From Bacillota bacterium (lineage in GTDB: Bacteria > Bacillota > Clostridia > Acetivibrionales > DSM-1351), in NCBI GenBank assembly GCA_023416275.1, contig JAEZIB010000054.1, positions 1 through 11,676 of the forward strand: a stretch of DNA of 11,676 nt, written 5' to 3'. Both the position numbers and the translations under genes were made by a program. The notes below the pieces were generated by a model, which searched no databases, was not told the origin of the DNA, and saw nothing but the letters and a program-made list of their open reading frames with translations. Shown piece after piece: positions 1 through 6,284 of the stretch (positions are counted from its first letter, which is position 1; each line of letters opens with the position of its first letter).

Positions 1-37
1 TTTCAGTCCCCTGCTCTACCGACTGAGCTATCTGGGC
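1..37 (-). tRNA. tRNA-Phe (GAA), 5' part only
   Basis: The reverse complement starts at 37 with a normal acceptor 5' strand (GCCCAGA), a D-arm (GCTC...GAGC) and the 5' side of the anticodon stem (GGGGA). It reaches anticodon GAA followed by A37 exactly at the window edge. The anticodon reads Phe codons. The 3' half lies outside the window, so acceptor pairing and an encoded CCA cannot be checked. It is the third gene of the tRNA operon, four bases after tRNA-Asp. Confidence 0.9.
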
Positions 38-41
38 AAAT

Positions 42-118
42 TGGCGACCCGGAACGGGCTCGAACCGTCGACCTCCAGCGTGACAGGCTGGCATTCTAAC
101 CAACTGAACTACCGGGCC
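42..118 (-). tRNA. tRNA-Asp (GTC)
   Basis: This is a complete cloverleaf on the minus strand. Acceptor GGCCCGG pairs with CCGGGTC (one G-U), discriminator is G73, and CCA is encoded (44-42). The anticodon stem CCAGC/GCTGG presents anticodon GTC, and the T-arm carries the GGTTCGA motif. It lies 24 bases downstream of tRNA-Val, with no promoter between, so the tRNAs are probably one transcript. Confidence 0.97.
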
Positions 119-126
119 AATTTGTA

Positions 127-241
127 TGTCTTTCACGGAGTTTGGTGGGAACTATAGGGCTCGAACCTATGACCCTCTGCTTGTAAGGCAGATGCTCTCC
201 CAGCTGAGCTAAGCTCCCATGGCTTAACTCCGTGAGCGACA
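127..241 (-). other. Extended stem enclosing tRNA-Val in the precursor
   Basis: Plus-strand bases 132-142 region and 226-236 region are inverted copies. TCACGGAGTT (133-142) is the perfect reverse complement of 226-235, ten pairs. After a two-base mismatch (131-132 with 236-237), TGTC (127-130) pairs with GACA (238-241). In total 14 of 16 positions pair, and they bracket the tRNA. The predicted transcription start (about 241) is at the outer end of the stem, so the very 5' end of the transcript would be base paired with the Val-Asp spacer. Confidence 0.6.
143..218 (-). tRNA. tRNA-Val (TAC)
   Basis: This is a complete cloverleaf on the minus strand. Acceptor GGGAGCT pairs with AGTTCCC, discriminator is A73, and CCA is encoded (145-143). 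The anticodon stem TCTGC/GCAGA presents TAC, which reads GUA and probably other Val codons by wobble. The T-arm carries GGTTCGA. It is the first gene of the operon. Its precursor is enclosed by a long extra stem (127-142 with 226-241). Confidence 0.97.
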
Positions 242-247
242 ATTGAT

Positions 248-276
248 AGTATACAAGACAATGTTAATAAAGTCAA
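248..276 (-). promoter_or_regulatory. Sigma-A promoter of the tRNA operon
   Basis: On the minus strand, -35 TTGACT (276-271), a 17-base spacer and -10 TATACT (253-248) are close to the vegetative consensus. The predicted start is near 241, about 23 bases before tRNA-Val. Such a strong promoter fits a stable-RNA operon. It lies in the 150-base gap after hslO, where I see no convincing hslO terminator. Confidence 0.85.
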
Positions 277-368
277 CACCTTTTTTAAGCTTTTATTAAA
301 ATTATTTTTCTCTTGCGTTGTAATACTCTTTAATGCTTTAAAAATCTAATAATATTACTTTTTATTTT

Positions 369-1247
369 TTATTTTGAAGCTCTTATTACAAGCTCTTCCA
401 TATCTTTGTGAGTGAAGTCATATTTTGTATTGCAAAAATGACATTGAAGCTCAGCACCCTTGCCGTCTTCAAGTATTTCAAGCAAGTCTTCTTTTCCAAT
501 ACTAATTAGATTTCTCTCCATCCTATCTCTTGAACAGTTGCACGTAAAGCTACACGGCACTTTTTCAATAACTTTAGGATTCATTCCATCCAGTAAACGC
601 TCTAAAATCTGTTCTGGCGTTGTTCCTTCTGACAACAGCTTTGATATAGGCGGAAATCCTATCAACCTTTCCTCCAGCTTCTCAGCTGTCTCTTCGTCTG
701 CTCCTGGCATAAGTTGAATAATAAAACCACCTGCAACTTTAACGCCACTAGCATCCACCAATACTCCTAATGCTACTGTTGATGGCACTTGTTCAGATGT
801 AGCAAAATAATACGTCAAATCATCAGCTATTTCGCCAGAAACCAAATCAGAATATCCAATATAGGGTTCTTTTAATCCCATATCTTTGATAACATTTATA
901 TATCCATAGCCCACGGCTGTTCGTATATCCAATTTACCACGTTCATTTAGAGGCAAATCAACAATAGGATTATCTACATAGCCCCTTACATTGGCTTTTG
1001 AGTCTGATGCCACTACTATGCCTCCAAGAGGTCCATCACCCTTAATTTGAATTGTAAGCTTGTCTTTATCACCTTTTAACATTTTTGACATCATACCAGC
1101 TGCTGTAAGTGTCCTACCTAATGCAGCTGTAGCTATTGGTGAAAGTCCGTGAACCTGCCTAGCTTTTTCTACAAGTTCTGTAGCTACTGAGGCAAAAGCA
1201 CGAACTGTTCCTTCTGCTGCTGTTACTCTTACGATATAGTCATTCAT
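369..1247 (-). CDS. hslO: Hsp33 redox-regulated molecular chaperone
   Basis: This encodes a 292-residue Hsp33, the cytoplasmic holdase that binds unfolding proteins after oxidative activation. The sequence begins MNDYIVRVTAAEGTVRAFA, as is usual in the family. The C-terminal redox switch is complete: C236-x-C238 and C269-x-x-C272 are the four zinc-binding cysteines, and there is an extra C232. Length matches the usual 290-295 residues. An upstream in-frame ATG at 1268 would add seven residues (MLDMGIF) not typical of the family and without a better ribosome site, so the ATG at 1247 is preferred. Neither start has a good Shine-Dalgarno sequence nearby. The only strong one (AGGAGGT, 1334-1328) is about 80 bases upstream, in front of a leader reading frame. 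The gene stands alone between the cspA terminator and the tRNA promoter. No clear promoter is visible. Confidence 0.95.
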   Translation of the reverse strand: MNDYIVRVTAAEGTVRAFASVATELVEKARQVHGLSPIATAALGRTLTAAGMMSKMLKGDKDKLTIQIKGDGPLGGIVVASDSKANVRGYVDNPIVDLPLNERGKLDIRTAVGYGYINVIKDMGLKEPYIGYSDLVSGEIADDLTYYFATSEQVPSTVALGVLVDASGVKVAGGFIIQLMPGADEETAEKLEERLIGFPPISKLLSEGTTPEQILERLLDGMNPKVIEKVPCSFTCNCSRDRMERNLISIGKEDLLEILEDGKGAELQCHFCNTKYDFTHKDMEELVIRASK

Positions 1248-1329
1248 AAATATACCCATGTCCAACATTTCCCATTAACCCATCAAGGAAATGTGCATCT
1301 TCTTGACAGAAATGACATGGGCTTGGCAC
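1240..1329 (-). other. Structured leader of hslO with overlapping micro-ORFs
   Basis: Two short frames lie before hslO. The first starts at ATG 1318, ten bases after AGGAGGT, and encodes 11 residues (MSFLSRRCTFP). The second runs open from a GTG at 1329, which overlaps the Shine-Dalgarno site and is a doubtful start, or from ATG 1275. It contains CHFCQEDAHFLDG and stops at 1240 inside the hslO start (ATGAATGA). Two perfect 8-base inverted repeats are nested here: 1314-1321 with 1255-1262, and 1287-1294 with 1265-1272. Folding these would bring the distant Shine-Dalgarno site close to the hslO ATG at 1247. Whether either peptide is made is unknown. Confidence 0.35.
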
Positions 1330-1340
1330 CTCCTTTTCTA

Positions 1341-1809
1341 TTTTTTATTTCCTTCAACCTTTAACCTCAAAGCCAACTTTGGTACAAAATAATTAAACAA
1401 TAGGTGAAGCATCTCTAGTTATTAGTGCTAAACACCTTTTTCTTAACACATCCCCTTTAATATTAACTCCACATTATTCAAACTGTATACCAATAGCGGA
1501 AATTAACATATAGGCTTTTGAGCCTAAATTCCCATAAAATTATACTTTACCAAGCGGAAACTTAGTATGTTGTATATACCTTTTGAGATTTTTTGTTATA
1601 TTTTCTATAGTATTTTTATTACACACACAAAGCTTGAGCCAATTCTTAAATAGCAGTATTTTAAATGGTGTTGCCTTGTATGTTATAATTTCAACGGAAT
1701 TTAGGGTTAAAAGTACCCTGTTAGCACAATTTAGCTTAAAATTTTTCAATCTTCTCTGCATTTTCTTTTTAGTTAAGTTTAAATATAGTATTTCTCTAAA
1801 ATATTGAAA
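1341..1809. other. Gene-free stretch upstream of hslO
   Basis: No convincing gene is present here. Two opposed, overlapping frames of 73 and 74 codons (1540-1761 minus and 1583-1807 plus) lack ribosome sites and have unlikely compositions. Visible structures are a 6-base hairpin TAGGCT/AGCCTA with a 4-base loop (1511-1526), an isolated TATAAT on the minus strand (1544-1539) without a matching -35, and an imperfect CIRCE-like dyad (1406-1431). The hslO promoter must lie here, because cspA upstream ends in a terminator, but I cannot place it. Confidence 0.5.
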
Positions 1810-1836
1810 ACCCCGATATATATAATATATCGGGGT
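1810..1836 (-). terminator. Intrinsic terminator of the cold-shock gene
   Basis: ACCCCGATATAT (1810-1821) pairs perfectly with ATATATCGGGGT (1825-1836) around a three-base loop. The stem is therefore 12 pairs with a GC-rich base. On the minus strand it is followed by TTTTC and a T-rich run. It lies 36 bases after the cspA stop codon and separates cspA from hslO. Confidence 0.85.
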
Positions 1837-1872
1837 ATTAATGGCTACTTCAGTATATAGTTAAAGCAAATA

Positions 1873-2073
1873 TTATGCTCTCTGAACGTTTGCAGCCTGA
1901 GGACCTTTAGCTCCTTCAACAACTTCGAAAACTACTTCTGAGCCTTCCTCAAGTGTTTTGTATCCATCCATAGTGATTGCTGAGAAATGTACAAATACGT
2001 CATTTCCGCCATCTCTTTCGATAAATCCAAAGCCTTTTTCAGCATTAAACCATTTAACTCTTCCCTTTTCCAT
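1873..2073 (-). CDS. Cold-shock protein (CspA family)
   Basis: This is a 66-residue single cold-shock domain, the full length of the CspA/CspB family. It is a cytoplasmic protein that binds single-stranded RNA or DNA and melts RNA secondary structure. RNP1 (KGFGFIER, residues 13-20) and RNP2 (VFVHF, 26-30) are intact, with W8 and F-rich strands that stack on nucleobases. The N-terminus MEKGRVKWFNAEKGFGFI is typical. AGGAGG (2088-2083) lies nine bases before ATG 2073. It is monocistronic, with its own promoter, a leader of about 65 bases containing a stable hairpin, and a terminator. The structured leader may contribute to temperature-dependent translation, as known for other csp mRNAs. That role is inferred. 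Confidence 0.97.
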   Translation of the reverse strand: MEKGRVKWFNAEKGFGFIERDGGNDVFVHFSAITMDGYKTLEEGSEVVFEVVEGAKGPQAANVQRA

Positions 2074-2109
2074 CGATCAATTCCTCCTGAAATATAACTA
2101 AACTTATTG

Positions 2110-2124
2110 CGCGATATGATCGCG
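2110..2124 (-). promoter_or_regulatory. Hairpin in the cold-shock mRNA leader
   Basis: CGCGAT (2110-2115) and ATCGCG (2119-2124) form a perfect six-pair GC-rich stem with a three-base loop. It lies in the middle of the predicted 5' untranslated region, about 20 bases upstream of the Shine-Dalgarno site. It stands out against the very AT-rich surroundings. A role in message stability or cold response is plausible but not shown. Confidence 0.5.
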
Positions 2125-2144
2125 TTCATTTAACAACATATAGA

Positions 2145-2173
2145 AGTTTATCACATATATTGCAAACTGTCAA
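2145..2173 (-). promoter_or_regulatory. Promoter of the cold-shock gene
   Basis: On the minus strand there is a perfect -35 TTGACA (2173-2168), a 17-base spacer and -10 TAAACT (2150-2145). The -10 is preceded by TG plus one base, giving an extended -10. The predicted start is near 2138, so the leader is about 65 bases long. Confidence 0.85.
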
Positions 2174-2289
2174 ATGATATTTATTTTTGATGCACATATT
2201 GCTATAAAGAACAGCATATCATATAAACGCTACAATATATTTTTTCTTCTTTTTCAACAATTTACTCCTGTAAATATAATCTAATAATT

Positions 2290-3042
2290 TTAGAATTTAA
2301 CCTTTTTGCAAACATAAAAATTTCTTTGGCTCTTTTCCGATGGTTTTGTTAATTTTAGTTCATTATAAACAGCTATAAATTTTAAATCTGAGTTATTTAT
2401 ATATTTCATTATTTCATCATGTGAATATGCTCTCTCAAAATGTGTCTCGTCAAATCTTTCGTAAAGCATATCCTGCCTTACAAAAAATGTTAAATCAAAC
2501 CTAGAAATTTTTGTTTTACTATTGTACTCATTTTCCCAAATATATGTAACATTATCTCCAATCTCATAAAATAAATTGTCTGAAAGAATATTTTCAAATT
2601 TGTACCGTGTATTAATATCAAAAATAAATAGGCCATTTGGATTCAAATAATTCTGAACCAGCTTAAATATTTTTTGAATCTGAGTTGCTTTTGTTAAGTA
2701 GTTAAAGCTATCCAGCAAGCAAACAATTACATCTACAGTACCAAATAGCTCAAAATTACACATATCCTGATTCAAAAACAATATATCAAGACCTTCTTTT
2801 TGAGCTTTTTCATTTGCACAGTCCAACATTTCAGTAGATAAATCCAAACAAATCATCTCGTATCCGCGTCTAGCCATTTCTATACCAAAACTGCCTGTCC
2901 CACATCCTAGCTCCAACATCATTGAGCCCTTAACCTGATGCTTTTTCATGAGACTTTCCACATAGTCCGCCCATTTTTTATAATCGATGTCTCGAGTCAA
3001 TTCATCATACACATACGCAAAGTTATTATATATAACACACAC
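2290..3042 (-). CDS. Class I SAM-dependent methyltransferase, YqeM-like
   Basis: The product (250 residues from the chosen start) is a Rossmann-fold methyltransferase, probably cytoplasmic, with unknown substrate. Motif I is LELGCGTGSFG (43-53). The acidic residue expected to bind the ribose is D67 in CLDLS, and the motif around Q92-D93 would contact adenine. The N-terminal pattern YNNFAYVYDELTRDIDYKKW is characteristic of the family that includes Bacillus subtilis YqeM (about 247 residues). The frame is open to a GTG at 3093, and an ATG at 3075 is also possible. I prefer GTG 3042, because AGGA lies seven bases before it and the protein then starts just before the conserved FAYVYD motif. It stands alone, with long spacers on both sides. 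Confidence 0.85.
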   Translation of the reverse strand: MCVIYNNFAYVYDELTRDIDYKKWADYVESLMKKHQVKGSMMLELGCGTGSFGIEMARRGYEMICLDLSTEMLDCANEKAQKEGLDILFLNQDMCNFELFGTVDVIVCLLDSFNYLTKATQIQKIFKLVQNYLNPNGLFIFDINTRYKFENILSDNLFYEIGDNVTYIWENEYNSKTKISRFDLTFFVRQDMLYERFDETHFERAYSHDEIMKYINNSDLKFIAVYNELKLTKPSEKSQRNFYVCKKVKF

Positions 3043-3150
3043 ATCCTTATCCTGACTAATATGTAAGGTACACATTGCCTTTGTTATAGCCACTTCACAA
3101 ATCTATCAACAAATACAGCCTATTAGTAATATACTGCAAATTTACACACA

Positions 3151-3180
3151 TTTATAGTATATTGGAAATAAACTTCCCAA
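3151..3180 (-). promoter_or_regulatory. Possible promoter of the methyltransferase gene
   Basis: On the minus strand, TTGGGA (3180-3175), an 18-base spacer and TATAAA (3156-3151) form a moderate vegetative-type promoter. The start would be near 3144, about 100 bases before the GTG at 3042. The match is only moderate in a very AT-rich stretch. Confidence 0.35.
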
Positions 3181-3868
3181 TAATTTTTTGCCAAAGTAAT
3201 TGATAGAAGCTAGTGAATCGCTAAGGCTAGCAATTGTTCATTCTCGTCATTAGCATCTCATTTACCATTTATAGTGCGCTATAACCGACATAGTGTAGTT
3301 TTCTCTACAAAAGCAAATAGGTTCACCAAACTAATTCATGCATATATTTCTAATCCATAATTTATGCTAGTAAAGTTGAGTAGCATATTATTAGCCCAAA
3401 ATTAGCAAATAAGCAATAATCTATAGACAAAAAATACATGTCGGCTATAAATATTCACAAATAGGAATCAAAATGCATTTAAGCAGAGCATAACATTGTC
3501 CAACAAGCAACCATAATCTACTTTTGCAGTTCTTTCCTATTTAGAGCCAAAATGCATTGCATTTGTGTTCAGCCCCATTTCTATTTGTGAAGTGTGATTT
3601 TTTCATTACTATATTAGCATTTTTTAATAGATAAATATATACAAACAAATTATTGTTCTAGTATTATTTCCGAACTACTCATACTTTGACGATACAATAT
3701 GAGGTATAGATATATTTTCACTATCTATACACTGTACTTTTAAATAATTCTATTAAACATTGATTTTGCTTACTGCACAAAAGCAATTGCATTTTTAGAA
3801 AAGCAAATATTCCTCAATTAACGGCTTAATAGCAACTATTTTTTTACGCTTATTTATGTAGGGCATTT
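3181..3868. other. Gene-free stretch with an inverted-repeat pair
   Basis: There is no credible gene in nearly 700 bases. The sequence is about as AT-rich as its surroundings and has stop codons in all frames. The clearest structure is a pair of 15-base inverted copies, 3454-3468 (TTCACAAATAGGAAT) and 3577-3591, matching at 14 of 15 positions. They enclose 108 bases in which CAAAATGCATT occurs twice (3469-3479 and 3549-3559). TATAG/CTATA around TGCG (3270-3283) is a small hairpin. Function is unknown. Confidence 0.4.
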
Positions 3869-3900
3869 AAAAAAGCCAGAGATCTATATCTGCTGGCTTT
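3869..3900 (-). terminator. Terminator overlapping the end of the spore protein gene
   Basis: AAAGCCAG (3872-3879) pairs with CTGGCTTT (3893-3900), and AGAT/ATCT continues the stem past a one-base bulge to a four-base loop. On the minus strand the stem is followed by six T. The upstream arm lies inside the last codons, and the TAG stop (3886-3884) sits in the loop, so coding sequence and terminator share bases. Confidence 0.8.
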
Positions 3901-4051
3901 CCTGTATCTGCGCCCTCTTTCTCTTATTTACCAATCCGCCAATCCGACCTGTTTCTTTCGGACTCAAACTCTTCCAACCATCCTTCATAACCTTCTCTAT
4001 CAAGCCAAGCTCACGAGCAATTTCATATTTTACCTTTTCATTTTCATTCAT
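3884..4051 (-). CDS. Small acid-soluble spore protein (SASP)
   Basis: The 55-residue product begins MNENEKVKYEIARELGLIEK and continues KDGWKSLSPKETGRIGGLVN. The KYEIARELGL motif and the GRIGGLV/KR-rich tail are those of clostridial alpha/beta and SspF-like SASPs. These coat DNA in the forespore and are degraded at germination by the GPR protease. Its short length and basic C-terminus fit. The start at 4051 is chosen because conserved sequence begins there. The frame is open to a GTG at 4111, but that codon is part of the Shine-Dalgarno site itself and would add a hydrophobic 20-residue extension. Oddly, ATG 4051 has no ribosome site of its own: AAGGAGG (4117-4111) serves an out-of-frame leader ATG at 4100. 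A forespore sigma-G promoter would be expected, but I could not identify one. Confidence 0.8.
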   Translation of the reverse strand: MNENEKVKYEIARELGLIEKVMKDGWKSLSPKETGRIGGLVNKRKRAQIQESQQI

Positions 4052-4100
4052 TGTTTTTGTCCATGCCCCATTTTGTATAGCACAATACAGCAATATGCAT
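4044..4100 (-). other. Leader ORF overlapping the spore protein start
   Basis: ATG 4100 lies ten bases after AAGGAGG and opens an 18-codon frame (MHIAVLCYTKWGMDKNNE) that stops at TGA 4044. This is inside the start region of the spore protein gene, in the shared ATGAATGA. It could couple translation by termination and restart. Alternatively it marks a single-base frameshift, since MDKNNE joined to NEKVKYEIA would read as a normal SASP N-terminus. Confidence 0.4.
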
Positions 4101-4111
4101 AGACCAAACAC

Positions 4112-4771
4112 CTCCTTATTATTTTTTGTTTTTCCACAGTTATAATCTCATAATCCAAATTTTTAAGTTAAGTTCTGTTTACAGTCTAGTGCTAAATTGG
4201 TCCACATAAAAATCAAATTACGCTCGACATCATCAAGACTTTACTACCAAATTTATCAAAAAATTAGTTAAGTTTCATCTATTTATCAACTAATTCATCT
4301 TCATCAATTATTTCAAATACAACTTTCCGCTGATAAATTTAAAATAATTTTAATACTATTTGATACTGCATCTTAACTCCATCAATCTATTACAATATTT
4401 TAGAGCCTATCAACCCATAAGGAAATACACTCTGTTTATATGAACTAGGTTTTCTTGCCATAAACTCAAACCATAATTCACACAAAATTGCTATGAGAAA
4501 ATAACATCTATTGGTATTATGCGGCTGAAAATGAAAAATTATACCTTAGAAATTCAATATTTTCTCAAATATCTGTAATAAAAATTCTTGTAAAATTGCA
4601 GTCTTTTAAAGTACTCAAAAGTCCATCGGTACTATAATCATCATGGTTTTTTCAAAAAAATCACATGTATTAGTAGAGGCACATCTTTCTCTAACTAATT
4701 CATGCGATTATTTTTGACCCAACGTTTCATTTGATTCGTCTCTAATCCCAACAATTTTAAAATAGATGGCG
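4112..4771. other. Gene-poor stretch between ctpA and the spore protein gene
   Basis: No intact gene is present in 660 bases. Several short minus-strand fragments read like decayed coding sequence. The frame 4775-4695 encodes SILKLLGLETNQMKRWVKNN, a possible DNA-binding helix pair. The frame 4545-4390 is open for 51 codons. ATG 4371, preceded by GGAG, opens a 29-residue frame with one internal stop, ending at 4279. I see no clear terminator for ctpA and no clear promoter for the spore protein gene. Confidence 0.4.
4279..4371 (-). pseudogene. Possible broken small ORF
   Basis: ATG 4371 lies five bases after GGAG and encodes MQYQIVLKLF followed by an in-frame TAA. The same frame then continues IYQRKVVFEIIDEDELVDK to TAG at 4279. 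One nonsense codon would separate the two halves of a 30-residue protein. The acidic second half looks protein-like, but the family is not recognised and chance is not excluded. Confidence 0.2.
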
Positions 4772-6010
4772 TTATTTACCTGTAAGCACTTGAACGGCCT
4801 CCTGAAGCTGTAAATCGTCTTCTCGTGGAACAGCTGATACAGACGTATCTTTATACTTGTCATCAAGCTTTATTTCAATATCGGGCTTTATACCTTCTCC
4901 GTGGATACATACTCCTGATGGAGTAAAATATCTGGCTATTGTCACTTTTAATCCTGTTCCATCGTCAAAACCATAGGTTGATTGTACTAAACCTTTTCCA
5001 AAAGTCTTTGTTCCAATAAGTGTACCTTTTTTAAAGTCCTTAATGGCACCAGCAAGAATTTCTGATGCACTAGCACTATTTCCGTTAGTTAAAACAACAA
5101 TAGGTATATCCAGTGACGTATCATCTGAGGATTCAACCTCTTTTTTACCATTTCTATCTTCAGTATATACAATTGTTCCTCTTGGCAATATTCTATCTGC
5201 TAATGCCACCACTTCATTGTACAATCCACCAGGATTGTCTCTAACATCAATTATTAGTGACTTCGCTCCCTCATCAACCAATTTATTTACCTGACTTATA
5301 AAATTCTTGCTTATGTTTTCATCAAACATTTTTAGTTTTATATATGCAATGTTATTTTCTAGCATTTCACTTCTAATGTTCAGTTTTGCAACTATCTTTT
5401 TTCGGACAACTGTTACATCCATCGTACTGTGGTGAGACTGCCTATATATAGTCAATACAGCCTCTGTATTTTCTTCACCTTTTATCATACTTGCTATAAG
5501 AGCATCATCTTTAATATTCGTAACATCTTTTCCATCAATCCTAATTATTTTATCCCCTTGCTTTATTCCAGCTGCCTTTGCAGGCGAATCATCAAAAGGC
5601 TCTAACACAGTAGCTATTCCATTCTCATCGAGAACTATCGGCAGTCCAATACCCACATACTCATTTTCTGTAGTTTTCTGCATATCCATAAACCATTTCA
5701 TCTGCTCCTTATCATAATAAACAGTATAAGGATCCTTAAGAGAATCAGTCATACCAGATATGGCACCCTCTACAAGCTTGTTTGAGTCGATTTTCTCGTA
5801 ATATCTATTTTGAAGAATACTTCTAGCATCATTAAATTTTTTGATAGTTTCTCTAGTAACACTGCTTTTTTCAAATGCCAAGGAATAACTACCTGTGAAA
5901 TAACTTAGACCCATAAAAAACAGAGCGCATACTGTAAATGAGATTACAGCTGTAATAGCAATAATATTTATTGGATATTTAGAATTAAAATCCTTTTTGT
6001 CAAAATCCAA
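4772..6010 (-). CDS. S41 family carboxy-terminal processing protease (CtpA/CtpB type)
   Basis: The 412-residue product is a serine protease anchored by one N-terminal membrane segment (about 14-36), with the rest outside the membrane. A PDZ domain (about 115-200, with VGIGLPI and KQGDKIIRIDGKDV) recognises substrate C-termini. The S41 core carries RDNPGG, the nucleophile S314 in NGNSASASEI, and the catalytic K339 and Q343 in FGKGLVQ. The Ser-Lys spacing of 25 and Lys-Gln of 4 match Bacillus CtpB, so the enzyme should be active. The start is TTG at 6010, behind AGAGGTGA. In B. subtilis ctpB is also close to ftsEX. In this cluster it may process the M23 hydrolase or another envelope protein, though a sporulation role is also possible. 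The gap upstream is filled by repeats R1 and R2. A TATAAT at 6068-6063 overlaps the R1 edge and may be part of its promoter. Confidence 0.93.
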   Translation of the reverse strand: MDFDKKDFNSKYPINIIAITAVISFTVCALFFMGLSYFTGSYSLAFEKSSVTRETIKKFNDARSILQNRYYEKIDSNKLVEGAISGMTDSLKDPYTVYYDKEQMKWFMDMQKTTENEYVGIGLPIVLDENGIATVLEPFDDSPAKAAGIKQGDKIIRIDGKDVTNIKDDALIASMIKGEENTEAVLTIYRQSHHSTMDVTVVRKKIVAKLNIRSEMLENNIAYIKLKMFDENISKNFISQVNKLVDEGAKSLIIDVRDNPGGLYNEVVALADRILPRGTIVYTEDRNGKKEVESSDDTSLDIPIVVLTNGNSASASEILAGAIKDFKKGTLIGTKTFGKGLVQSTYGFDDGTGLKVTIARYFTPSGVCIHGEGIKPDIEIKLDDKYKDTSVSAVPREDDLQLQEAVQVLTGK

Positions 6011-6063
6011 AACAATTCACCTCTTATTTTCAATTTTCAATAATTTTAACGCAAGAATAAGTA

Positions 6064-6284
6064 TTATACCGCCTAGATTAAGAATTAAACTTTTCTATTT
6101 TATACACCGTCAAAAACCACTTGTGGTTTTTGTGGCTCGAAAATACACCTTGTTCGTACATACTTTATTTTCGAGATATTATATTCAGCGGTATGTAATC
6201 GAGGCCAGAGATATTCTCAACCCCTGAAAACCAAAGCGGTACTATCACTTATAAAAGTGGAGGACATTTTATTGCCTCGTTATA
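6064..6284. repeat. Structured repeat R1 (diverged long copy)
   Basis: This is the most diverged of three related elements. It starts TTATACCGCCTAGATT and ends GCCTCGTTATA. The first lobe is closed by ATACCGC (6066-6072) with GCGGTAT (6188-6194). Instead of the single arm of R2 and R3 it holds two strong hairpins: CAAAAACCAC/GTGGTTTTTG (6111-6132) and CTCGAAAATA/TATTTTCGAG (6136-6175). The second lobe is closed by CGAGGC (6200-6205) with GCCTCG (6274-6279), and its interior is nearly identical to R2. It shares a single TTATA (6280-6284) with R2. It fills most of the leader region of ctpA. Confidence 0.8.

Noticed and set aside
1540..1807. Two opposed ORFs of 73 and 74 codons in the hslO upstream region
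   Set aside because: They overlap each other on opposite strands, lack Shine-Dalgarno sites, and have compositions expected from AT-rich non-coding DNA.
1932..2129. 65-codon minus-strand ORF overlapping the cold-shock gene
   Set aside because: It is a frame shadow of cspA, whose RNP motifs, ribosome site and promoter are clear.
2290..3093. Longer methyltransferase start at GTG 3093
   Set aside because: It has a weak ribosome site, and it adds 17 residues before the conserved family start. GTG 3042 has AGGA at good spacing.
4390..4545. 51-codon open minus-strand frame (contains MARKPSSYKQSVFPYGLIG)
   Set aside because: The only ATG leaves 23 codons, there is no Shine-Dalgarno site, and no recognised family. 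It was kept only as a possible remnant.
5997..6227. 76-codon plus-strand ORF over the start of ctpA and repeat R1
   Set aside because: There is no ribosome site or protein-like features. It crosses hairpin structures of R1 that diverge between copies.
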